Below are positions 1-5,046 of a stretch of 5,383 nt of DNA, piece by piece. The notes beneath the pieces were generated by a model. The model searched no databases. It saw nothing but the letters and a program-made list of their open reading frames with translations, and had not been told where the DNA came from. The translations under genes were made by a program, and so were the position numbers. Position 1 is the first letter of the stretch, and each line of letters opens with the position of its first letter. Origin of the DNA: Planctomycetota bacterium (lineage in GTDB: Bacteria > Planctomycetota > GCA-002687715 > DRQF01); NCBI GenBank assembly GCA_015485455.1, contig WFTN01000200.1, positions 1 through 5,383 of the forward strand, given 5' to 3'.

Positions 1-724
1 ACAGCATCACCAAGCCTGGGAGCTGCAAATGAGACAGGCTTTGAACCAAGCTCTTCAAGAATCCAAAGGCGTTGGTGTCCGAAAGTTGCTCCCGGATACG
101 GAAAGGGGTGAGCTCGGAAGCTGGCACACGTGTGCCACGCAAATAGTCAGCAAGCAAGTCCACACAATCGTAATCATCGTCCACCACCCCAGCCATGTAG
201 CAAGACACAGCTTTGCGGAAGTTGCGGCTTTCTACCGGAGATTCTTCGAATTCTCGTCGCAGCCAGTGTTTGAAGTCAGCAGCACCAATTTCTTTGGCTC
301 TTTGGCGGGCGATGGTTCGCAAGACCACGTCGATGCCCGGTTCTGGCTCTAAATCCAGTGATTCTGGGGGCAGCTCCAACCCCTTAGCCACTGCCTCGTA
401 GATCTTCTCGGGCTTATCAAAGGGGCATTCTTTCGGTGAAAGATCAACTCGTGCAGTACAGAAACCTTCTTGCCATGCGATCTCGCGCAAGCTCATTAGG
501 AATTGCGTCTTGCCGCCGCCGAAAGTCGCTTGGATCAATTTGAAGGAGCTGTTGCGGCCCGATTCTTTCATCTGCTTGAGATATTCAATTCGCAACATCT
601 CCAAGAGATCATTAGTAGCCACATTCACAAAAAGTGCACCCCGCTCCGGCGGTTGACCCGTCTCTCCCATACGCTGGATGATGTGCCTTGCCAATGCTGG
701 ATCAAGATCTTCGTTGTAGAGCAT
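1..724 (-). CDS. BrxC/BrxD-like (DUF2791) P-loop ATP-binding protein, C-terminus beyond window
   Basis: The frame is open from the ATG at 724 to the left edge, giving 241 residues of a longer protein. The N-terminal part (about residues 24-45, PPERGALFVNVATNDLLEML) is followed by a Walker A loop at residues 66-73 (ATFGGGKT) and a stretch around residues 93-110 (VDLSPKECPFDKPEKIYEA). This order matches my recollection of the BrxC/BrxD ATP-binding family, formerly DUF2791, found in BREX and related anti-phage loci. The last visible residues (GLVML, 237-241) look like the hydrophobic strand leading into Walker B, which is cut off. The first Gly of the usual GxxxxGKT loop is Ala here. The start is set by overlap with the upstream gene: TGATG shares one base, which indicates translational coupling. 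It is probably cytoplasmic and DNA-associated. Which defence system it belongs to cannot be decided without the genes beyond the edge. Confidence 0.82.
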   Translation of the reverse strand, partial: MLYNEDLDPALARHIIQRMGETGQPPERGALFVNVATNDLLEMLRIEYLKQMKESGRNSSFKLIQATFGGGKTQFLMSLREIAWQEGFCTARVDLSPKECPFDKPEKIYEAVAKGLELPPESLDLEPEPGIDVVLRTIARQRAKEIGAADFKHWLRREFEESPVESRNFRKAVSCYMAGVVDDDYDCVDLLADYLRGTRVPASELTPFRIREQLSDTNAFGFLKSLVQSLSHLQLPGLVML

Positions 725-1614
725 CAGGAGTCCTCTTTGCTGAAGAATACGGTCAACTTAAATTCGCCATTGCCCTGTTCATCTTCGAAGAAAATAACCC
801 GGCTTTTCTTCGATGCACTTGAGCCTGTGGCCACACCCAAGTTCAACCTACGATTCTTATGAACCAAGGCTTTTTCGCGGCGCAAACGCAAGACATCCCA
901 GGCAAATTGCGCCCGGGTATAGTCCTTAAAACTCTTCTGCCGTGGATCTTTGAGAAAAGCTGGCTTCTGCCGGTGAATCGCCAAATAGGGCAAAAAGTCG
1001 ACAATCTCGACTCGGTCGCTTTTGGCGCCAGTAGCAGCTCGACAAGCCTGCCACGCGCTATAGCAATGTTCGTGAAAAACTTGAGGATCAAAGGGTGTAT
1101 TGAGGACTTTCAAAGCCTCATCATAACCCGCGAGAATCGCATCACATTCTGCCGGGACTTGCAACAGAGTCTCCTTGGCAAATTGAAGTGACGCTTTTCC
1201 TTTGTCGCGGTCAATCACGATAGCCAAGGGAGGTGTGCGCACTTCGATAGGCCCTTCCCGGCGCAAGACTCGCATGGCCAACCCTCTGGCCTTAAAAGCG
1301 TCCCCCAAGTCTTGGCCCAAACGCTCCGTGGCTTGTTTGACGCGATCCTCCAAGTGGGCCCGGATATGATCAATAATCTGGCCCCCATTGACCGCAGAAG
1401 TAAGCCCAGTCGGCACTTTCTTAGAAGCCTTCTCTACAGCTATCAAAGCCTTCTTGACGTCTTCGTAAACCTTAGGCTTATTCAAAGGCCCTAGGACCGT
1501 AGCCATTTTCCCCAGCTCTTTCGCTGCTGCCTTCAGGGCTCCCTGCTGTATCACAACCCATTTGTGAATGGGGACAGTCTCCCCCTCTTGAACATCATTT
1601 TCCGACTGATTCAT
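724..1614 (-). CDS. Hypothetical protein (296 aa) coupled to BrxD-like ATPase
   Basis: I do not recognise this family. The protein is soluble-looking, with no signal peptide or membrane segment. Residues 25-115 are Lys/Glu/Ala-rich and probably helical. Residues 125-135 look like a buried beta strand (RTPPLAIVIDR). A helical stretch follows, then residues 203-262 contain VEIVDFLPYLAIH and a basic segment KDYTRAQFAWDVLRLRRE that could form a helix-turn-helix or winged-helix-like DNA or protein contact. A Ser/Lys-rich linker leads to a terminal pair of strands (RVIFFED and EFKLTVFF, about 272-291). An in-frame TAG lies 22-24 bases upstream of the ATG with no other ATG between, which supports the start. 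The Shine-Dalgarno is poor (GAAGAAAAC). Its stop overlaps the ATPase start by one base, so the two products probably work together, perhaps as ATPase partner or target-recognition subunit; that role is inference. Confidence 0.8.
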   Translation of the reverse strand: MNQSENDVQEGETVPIHKWVVIQQGALKAAAKELGKMATVLGPLNKPKVYEDVKKALIAVEKASKKVPTGLTSAVNGGQIIDHIRAHLEDRVKQATERLGQDLGDAFKARGLAMRVLRREGPIEVRTPPLAIVIDRDKGKASLQFAKETLLQVPAECDAILAGYDEALKVLNTPFDPQVFHEHCYSAWQACRAATGAKSDRVEIVDFLPYLAIHRQKPAFLKDPRQKSFKDYTRAQFAWDVLRLRREKALVHKNRRLNLGVATGSSASKKSRVIFFEDEQGNGEFKLTVFFSKEDS

Positions 1615-1974
1615 GTTTTCTTCTTTGTTGGCTTCGTTCTATTGGTCGGCATCCCTGCCACCGCCCACTGTCATTGTGAACGAGACCACAGATTTGCTCA
1701 AGATCATGAGTACAAAACGCCCAATTGCCTAACAACTGGAGGGCCAAGAATGGCATTCTATGACCAATTCGTCAACTGGGTGAACTTGACCAAGATTCGC
1801 CGATTTTCTTGATGGTTTTGGGGATAAAGAACAGGCAAATGGCGCGTCGAGAGCGGGAGAACCGCCAACGTGGCGCAAGACAGTCGGCACCAAATGGACT
1901 CACTGAATACGATGCGAGCAGCTTTTCTTGGATTGAATATGCAAAAAACGACGCCAAGAATTCCTTCGACAGTT
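1615..1974. other. 360-bp region without a supported gene
   Basis: No open frame here has a convincing start, ribosome site or homologue within the window. It is the trailer of cassette A and the likely leader of the 296-residue gene, since both are on the minus strand. Visible structure: a TGACCAA direct repeat at 1761-1767 and 1788-1794 enclosing the inverted repeat GTCAA/TTGAC (1771-1790); a perfect CGCCA-ACG-TGGCG dyad at 1863-1875, with another TGGCGC at 1840-1845 that could compete for the same CGCCA; and a spaced inverted repeat TTCTTGG/CCAAGAA (1925-1931 and 1954-1960) with a minus-strand T6 run between its arms. On the minus strand a TTGACG hexamer lies about 17 bases before CATTCT, a weak promoter candidate only. 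No clear terminator is seen. Confidence 0.6.
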
Positions 1975-2226
1975 TCAGGTGGCGACAGTGTGGCTAACTG
2001 TTGAAGTAGAAGAACTATCGGCAACATGGATCGTGACCGATTGCCCCGCTTCCGGTGCTTTGAAGCAGATTGTCACCGTATGTTTGGCTGGGTTATGTTT
2101 CAACTTTAGGCTAACGGCGGCCCCAGAACTCAAAGCGCGTGCGGAAAAACCAGCACCAACGCCAGAAGCCGTTATGCATACTGTAGAGCCTGGCTCCACA
2201 AAAATTGGCCCGGTGATTGAGATCAT
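1975..2226 (-). CDS. Small Ig-like beta protein, cassette A
   Basis: An 83-residue protein, one of four paralogues in this window. It starts MISITGPIFVEPGSTVCIT, continues with a GVGAGFSA segment and ends near VTIHV and SHTV. Alternating hydrophobic residues, Gly/Pro turns and no predicted helix point to a compact beta sandwich of Ig-like type. This is a pattern-level reading, not a recognised family hit. Cys17 and Cys54 sit in strand-like segments (VCIT and ICFKAP) in the same places as in the other copies and could form an Ig-type disulfide. There is no signal peptide. The start ATG lies inside the stop region of the upstream gene (ATGA overlap), with AGGG about four bases before it, so it is translated by coupling. 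It shares the HNPAKH motif with cassette D's copy, suggesting these two are closer to each other. Confidence 0.85.
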   Translation of the reverse strand: MISITGPIFVEPGSTVCITASGVGAGFSARALSSGAAVSLKLKHNPAKHTVTICFKAPEAGQSVTIHVADSSSTSTVSHTVAT

Positions 2227-2708
2227 GACGCCCTGATCGTGGCAATAAGGTCTTCGATCCGCGTGCGGAGCTTAGCATGTTTGATTGAACCCAAGGTGGA
2301 TTCAATCACCCCCTGAACAGGCTTTAAGGCGACAGGGTCAATAGACTGTAGAACCCTGAGAGCTGTCAAACGCGTTTGGATAAACCGATCTTGCAAGGAG
2401 TTGCAGACCAGATCGTACAAAGCGACATGCCCTCGATCCCCAATCCAACTCAATGCCACATTCCTCTTTTCCTCAGTTCCATTCAGCAACCTCGCAACAA
2501 TCCTAGGGCGACCAGATGAAGCATAGAGAGTATCGAGAATCCCGTACTCCGCCACGAGGATTGCATCAACACTGGACAATGAGGGAGCCGTCTCAGACTC
2601 CCCAACGAAACGGTTGAGGCCGAGGGCGGTGATACCCACAATCCCAATGGCGACAGCGGTTCGACGAAAGAACTGGCGGCGCGCGATATCCACGGTTTGA
2701 ACTTGCAT
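2223..2708 (-). CDS. Tat-signal, HEAT-like helical protein, cassette A
   Basis: A 161-residue protein from the chosen start at 2708. An ATG at 2747 is in frame, but AAGGA stands seven bases before the 2708 ATG, and the 2747 ATG is GTG in cassette C. Residues 9-16 (ARRQFFRR) form a twin-arginine motif, followed by a hydrophobic stretch (17-32). ALG at 28-30 is a possible signal peptidase site, so the protein is probably exported folded by Tat, or stays anchored. The mature part is helical: residues 68-78 (RPRIVARLLNG), W88-I89, the invariant motif R92-x-H94...Y98-D99-L100-x-C102, then two helix pairs with a shared LKP (128-130), resembling HEAT repeats. It overlaps the small gene by four bases. 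No enzyme family is recognised; a scaffold or binding role is likely, though the conserved His/Tyr/Asp/Cys cluster leaves a metal site or catalysis open. Confidence 0.85.
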   Translation of the reverse strand: MQVQTVDIARRQFFRRTAVAIGIVGITALGLNRFVGESETAPSLSSVDAILVAEYGILDTLYASSGRPRIVARLLNGTEEKRNVALSWIGDRGHVALYDLVCNSLQDRFIQTRLTALRVLQSIDPVALKPVQGVIESTLGSIKHAKLRTRIEDLIATIRAS

Positions 2709-2792
2709 AGGGATTTCCTTTCGACGGCAAACTCCAAACATAAACATTCCAAATTACCTGACGCCGTCTTTCGCAGGGGTGGACTATAAAAT
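2590..2792 (-). repeat. Leader/signal-peptide repeat, copy in cassette A
   Basis: This 203-bp block matches 4464-4666 in direct orientation, with no gaps and six differences, at 2606, 2632, 2655, 2686, 2747 and 2788. All six are transitions. It covers the first 40 or so codons of the cassette A helical protein (Tat signal through GESETA) plus about 84 bases upstream of its start. Similarity stops abruptly at both ends. Confidence 0.95.
2723..2768 (-). promoter_or_regulatory. Inverted repeat next to ribosome site, cassette A leader
   Basis: GACGGC (2723-2728) and GCCGTC (2763-2768) form a six-base-pair inverted repeat with a 34-base loop, and the inner arm abuts the GAAAGGA ribosome site of the gene starting at 2708. 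The outer arm is part of its own short dyad, GACG-C-CGTC (2760-2768). Folding of the leader RNA could influence translation, or the dyads could be operators. Conservation in cassette C is not independent evidence because the whole block is nearly identical. Confidence 0.3.
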
Positions 2793-2900
2793 TTCGTGGA
2801 ATCCGAAAAAACTCAGAGAGCCTTAGAGCCCAACGCCGACAAGGTCACGCAAGAACATATCGTGCGTTAGACTTCACTATCAAGAATAAATCTCCGGCGA

Positions 2901-3158
2901 TCAAAATCTGCTGATTACTGTATGGCTAACGCCTTTTGGCCCACTATTATCGCCAACATGCACGATCACACCGGCACCCGCCGCAGGGGCAACAAAACAA
3001 ACCGTCGCGGTACGCTTCTTGGCATTGATGATGATAGTCACCTTAACCGGAAGTCCAGACGACACCGCCGTGGCAGAAAAACCTGGGCCGACATTCGACG
3101 CGGTTATGCACACATTGGACCCTGCTTCAACGAAACTAGGGCCATTCAACCGAATCAT
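2901..3158 (-). CDS. Small Ig-like beta protein, cassette B
   Basis: An 85-residue paralogue of the cassette A small protein. Its N-terminus (IRLNGPSFVEAGSNVCITAS) is nearly the same as that of cassette C, followed by NVGPGFSATA, a central strand region (VKVTIII) and TVCFVAPAAG, VIVHV and SHTVI. Cys17 and Cys54 are conserved. There is no signal peptide or membrane segment. The ATG is embedded in the end of the upstream gene (ATGA), and GAGG about four bases before it gives a better ribosome site than in C or D. Its closest relative here is the cassette C copy, matching the relation between the bodies of the B and C helical proteins. The function is unknown; a stable partner of the upstream product is the simplest reading. 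Confidence 0.85.
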   Translation of the reverse strand: MIRLNGPSFVEAGSNVCITASNVGPGFSATAVSSGLPVKVTIIINAKKRTATVCFVAPAAGAGVIVHVGDNSGPKGVSHTVISRF

Positions 3159-3631
3159 GACGCCTCAATCTCGACCAACAATCTGTCAACTTGCGCGCGG
3201 AACTCACGACTCTTAATTCTGTCGTTTGTTTCTCCAATCAACTGCAGATGTGGTTTCAACGCTGGATACCCGATTCTGGCTAAAACGACGAAGGCTGCCT
3301 TTTGAACTTCTTTGTGTCTTGCCCCAAGAGAAACACAGACAAGATCATACATCGATGCATGCTTACGATCTTCAATCCATTGGAGGGTCCTAACGGCCTG
3401 TGATGGAGTCCCATTGGCAACGACAGCCTCAATCTTGGTGCGACCAAGTGTGGCGTAAAATACATCGAGAGACCCGAAATCGGCTACGATTTCAGCCTCG
3501 ATTCCGTTCGGCACAGCCGCCTTCATCTCGCCAGCAGAGTAACGAACGCCCAAGGCAGCGATTCCAACAATTCCAGCGGCGGTCCTAGCAAAAAAGAGTC
3601 TGCGCGAGAAAAACGACCTGGGAATAGACAT
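3155..3631 (-). CDS. Tat-signal, HEAT-like helical protein, cassette B
   Basis: A 158-residue protein with the same plan as in A and C but an unrelated leader at DNA level. Residues 9-16 (SRRLFFAR) match the twin-arginine consensus, followed by a hydrophobic stretch (17-30) and a possible ALG cleavage site at 26-28. The mature region contains LDVFYATLGRTKIEAVVANG (55-74), W85-I86, the invariant motif R89-x-H91...Y95-D96-L97-x-C99, and LKP at 125-127, ending in amphipathic helices. AGGAG lies 12 bases before the ATG, a slightly long spacing. It is probably exported folded. Its body is clearly more like that of cassette C than that of A, even though A and C share the leader. An operator-like dyad lies 30 bases upstream (3661-3682), so this cassette may be regulated differently from A and C. 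Confidence 0.85.
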   Translation of the reverse strand: MSIPRSFFSRRLFFARTAAGIVGIAALGVRYSAGEMKAAVPNGIEAEIVADFGSLDVFYATLGRTKIEAVVANGTPSQAVRTLQWIEDRKHASMYDLVCVSLGARHKEVQKAAFVVLARIGYPALKPHLQLIGETNDRIKSREFRAQVDRLLVEIEAS

Positions 3632-3660
3632 GACTGCGATAATCTCCTGCTTTTATCTCA

Positions 3661-3682
3661 AACAATGTGAGCGTCTATTGTT
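3661..3682. promoter_or_regulatory. Operator-like dyad upstream of cassette B
   Basis: A perfect six-base inverted repeat, AACAAT-N10-ATTGTT, lies 30-51 bases upstream of the cassette B start. Size and spacing (half-sites about 16 bases apart, centre to centre) suit a dimeric repressor or activator. It is absent from the A/C leader. No convincing -35/-10 pair could be fixed around it. Confidence 0.3.
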
Positions 3683-3842
3683 CTTGACGTAACTTCGTGA
3701 ACTTGCGGACCGGGAAATCTTTGTTCTTTGACGAAAATTGTGACAAATAGCGAATAACGTCAGCAAAATTCGGTAATTCGCTGTGAGAATTCTTGGAAAG
3801 AATGAACCCGCCAGCGAAAAATCCAAGTCACACGGGCAGACT

Positions 3843-4100
3843 CTACCGGCGTACGATCACAGTATGATTATTGGCTTCCGATTTGTTGTTGCCCGTAACA
3901 TGAACGGTAACCGTGCTACCGCCCGCAGGTGCGACGAAACAAAGTACGGCTGTGTGATTTTGCGGATTGATCGTCACTTTCAACTTGACCACGGTTCCCG
4001 GTGAACTCGCAATTGCGCTAAACCCACTTCCAATGTTTGTTGCCGTAATACAAACATTGGAGCCTGCTTCCACAAAGCTTGGTCCACTTAACGGAATCAT
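3843..4100 (-). CDS. Small Ig-like beta protein, cassette C
   Basis: An 85-residue paralogue. The start region (IPLSGPSFVEAGSNVCITAT) is almost that of cassette B; then come NIGSGFSAIA, VKLKVTIN, VLCFVAPAGG, VTVHV and NHTVI. Cys17 and Cys54 are kept. No signal peptide is present. The start overlaps the upstream stop as ATGA, but the bases before it (AGAATCGTC) give no real Shine-Dalgarno, so translation must depend on ribosomes finishing the upstream gene. That strengthens the case for a fixed production ratio of the two proteins. It ends in a basic VRR tail not seen in A or D. The fold assignment is by pattern only. Confidence 0.85.
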   Translation of the reverse strand: MIPLSGPSFVEAGSNVCITATNIGSGFSAIASSPGTVVKLKVTINPQNHTAVLCFVAPAGGSTVTVHVTGNNKSEANNHTVIVRR

Positions 4101-4582
4101 GACGATTCTATTTCCACCAACATCCCACGAACTTCTGACAGGAGCTCCCCATCCTTAATACTGCGACTCACTGCCTCAAGCGCGGCGGCATGGGGCTTCA
4201 GAGTTACGCGGTCGAGACCATTCAGCGAAGCATATGCAACTTTCTGAATTTCTTTCCTGCCGTCACCCAAATACAAGCACAACAAGTCGTACATTGGCGC
4301 ATGTCGCCGTCGGCCAATCCAAAGTAGGGTGCGAGACACTTGAGAAATCGTGCCCGTCGCCAACACCAGCTCTATCTTGGAACGACCAGCCGTCGCGTAA
4401 AAAGTGTCTAAGCGGGTGTAATCAAGGGCGATGTCTAGCTTGGCTGCATTGGTCGGGCCAGCAGTCTCAGACTCCCCAATGAAACGGTTGAGGCCGAGGG
4501 CGGTGGTACCCACAATCCCAATGGCGACGGCGGTTCGACGAAAGAACTGGCGGCGCGCGGTATCCACGGTTTGAACTTGCAT
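4097..4582 (-). CDS. Tat-signal, HEAT-like helical protein, cassette C
   Basis: A 161-residue protein from the start at 4582, which has AAGGA seven bases upstream; the frame is open further up to a GTG at 4621. The first 41 residues are nearly identical to cassette A (T8 for I8, T26 for I26, I35 for V35), including the ARRQFFRR twin-arginine motif. From residue 42 on it diverges sharply and instead resembles cassette B: LDTFYATAGRSKIELVLATG (58-77), W88-I89, R92-x-H94...Y98-D99-L100-x-C102, LKP at 128-130, and a final MLVEIESS. It is therefore a hybrid: an A-type leader on a B-type body. Predicted to be Tat-exported and helical, with HEAT-like helix pairs; the function is unknown. Confidence 0.85.
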   Translation of the reverse strand: MQVQTVDTARRQFFRRTAVAIGIVGTTALGLNRFIGESETAGPTNAAKLDIALDYTRLDTFYATAGRSKIELVLATGTISQVSRTLLWIGRRRHAPMYDLLCLYLGDGRKEIQKVAYASLNGLDRVTLKPHAAALEAVSRSIKDGELLSEVRGMLVEIESS

Positions 4583-4666
4583 AGGGATTTCCTTTCGACG
4601 GCAAACTCCAAACATAAACACTCCAAATTACCTGACGCCGTCTTTCGCAGGGGTGGACTATGAAAT
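4464..4666 (-). repeat. Leader/signal-peptide repeat, copy in cassette C
   Basis: Direct partner of 2590-2792, with 197 of 203 bases identical. Relative to cassette A, five of the six differences put G:C here where A has A:T (4506, 4529, 4560, 4621, 4662), and one is the reverse (4480). Three of the differences change residues of the signal peptide, all within tolerated positions; the twin arginines and hydrophobic core are intact. Confidence 0.95.
4597..4642 (-). promoter_or_regulatory. Inverted repeat next to ribosome site, cassette C leader
   Basis: Same GACGGC/GCCGTC pair as in cassette A (arms 4597-4602 and 4637-4642), again with the inner arm touching the ribosome site of the gene starting at 4582. 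All stem and loop bases match except the transition at 4621. It may be an RNA hairpin or an operator pair. Confidence 0.3.
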
Positions 4667-4751
4667 CTTTAGAAATTTCTATTTTCTGCTCACATCCGAC
4701 AGCCGAGCGCCCATGGATGCCAGATGGAACCCTGGGGCAAGGCTAACCAAT

Positions 4752-4780
4752 GAAAATCTTCGGCGATCTGAGAAGCCGAG
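4752..4780 (-). terminator. Possible weak terminator after cassette D
   Basis: On the minus strand, TCGGC and GCCGA (arms at 4775-4779 and 4760-4764) form a five-base-pair stem with a ten-base loop about 12 bases after the cassette D stop, followed by AGATTTTC. The stem is short and the T tract is interrupted, so this could be partial termination between cassettes or chance. Confidence 0.25.
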
Positions 4781-4791
4781 GGACTTAGCCC

Positions 4792-5046
4792 CTACAATCC
4801 AAAGACTGTATGGGTCATTCTCTCGCTGGCAGTGTTCTTCACATGAACAGTCACAGCCCTTGCGCCCGGGGGTATAGTGAAGCAGATTTTCGCCCTGTGT
4901 TTCGCAGGATTATGGATCACCTTCAGCTTGATCCTTTGGGATCCGCTCACAGCGGCGTTTGCCGAAAAGCCCGGGCCAACTCCAGTCACCGTGAGACACA
5001 CCTGGGCACCCACTTCAACGGCGGATGGGCCGCTTATTTTGATCAT
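4792..5046 (-). CDS. Small Ig-like beta protein, cassette D
   Basis: An 84-residue paralogue and the most diverged N-terminus of the four (IKISGPSAVEVGAQVCLTV), yet it keeps GPxxVExG, GVGPGFSA, two cysteines (17 and 55), VTVHV and THTV. It has one extra residue between the cysteines. The central KLKVIHNPAKH matches cassette A (KLKHNPAKH), pairing D with A. No signal peptide is present. The start is in the ATGA overlap with the upstream gene, and the preceding bases (GAATTGTC) offer no Shine-Dalgarno, so coupling is again expected. The family's function is unknown. Confidence 0.85.
   Translation of the reverse strand: MIKISGPSAVEVGAQVCLTVTGVGPGFSANAAVSGSQRIKLKVIHNPAKHRAKICFTIPPGARAVTVHVKNTASERMTHTVFGL

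Noticed and set aside
503..862. Plus-strand frame of 119 codons across the ATPase/296-residue junction
   Set aside because: It is antisense to the coupled gene pair, whose sense frames carry a recognisable P-loop and the TGATG junction.
1564..1812. Plus-strand frame of 82 codons starting inside the 296-residue gene
   Set aside because: It begins antisense to a well-supported gene, has no Shine-Dalgarno, and the product shows no family features despite a hydrophobic stretch.
1758..2027. Minus-strand frames in the gap beside cassette A
   Set aside because: They overlap the cassette A small gene in another frame, have no ribosome site and are not preserved after the other cassettes.
1979..2236. 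Plus-strand open frame antisense to the cassette A small gene, with similar frames opposite B, C and D sharing an AEKPGPT-like stretch
   Set aside because: Its similarity between copies is the mirror of the conserved sense protein. The frames vary in start and end, lack ribosome sites, and run off the gene in different ways.
2709..2747. Longer start for the cassette A helical protein (13 extra residues)
   Set aside because: The ribosome site sits before the 2708 ATG, the Tat motif is at the usual distance from it, and the 2747 ATG is GTG in cassette C.
2781..2792. TATAGT as -10 box of cassette A (minus strand)
   Set aside because: It is CATAGT in cassette C and no -35 match lies at proper spacing, so it is not annotated as a promoter.
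2590..4666. Insertion sequence or CRISPR array as explanation of the repeats
   Set aside because: There is no transposase, no terminal inverted repeats or target duplications at block edges, and no short regularly spaced repeats; the repeated block is gene leader and coding sequence.
2590..4666. Diversity-generating retroelement
   Set aside because: The differences are transitions of both directions in the conserved leader rather than adenine-specific changes in a variable region, and no reverse transcriptase is in view.
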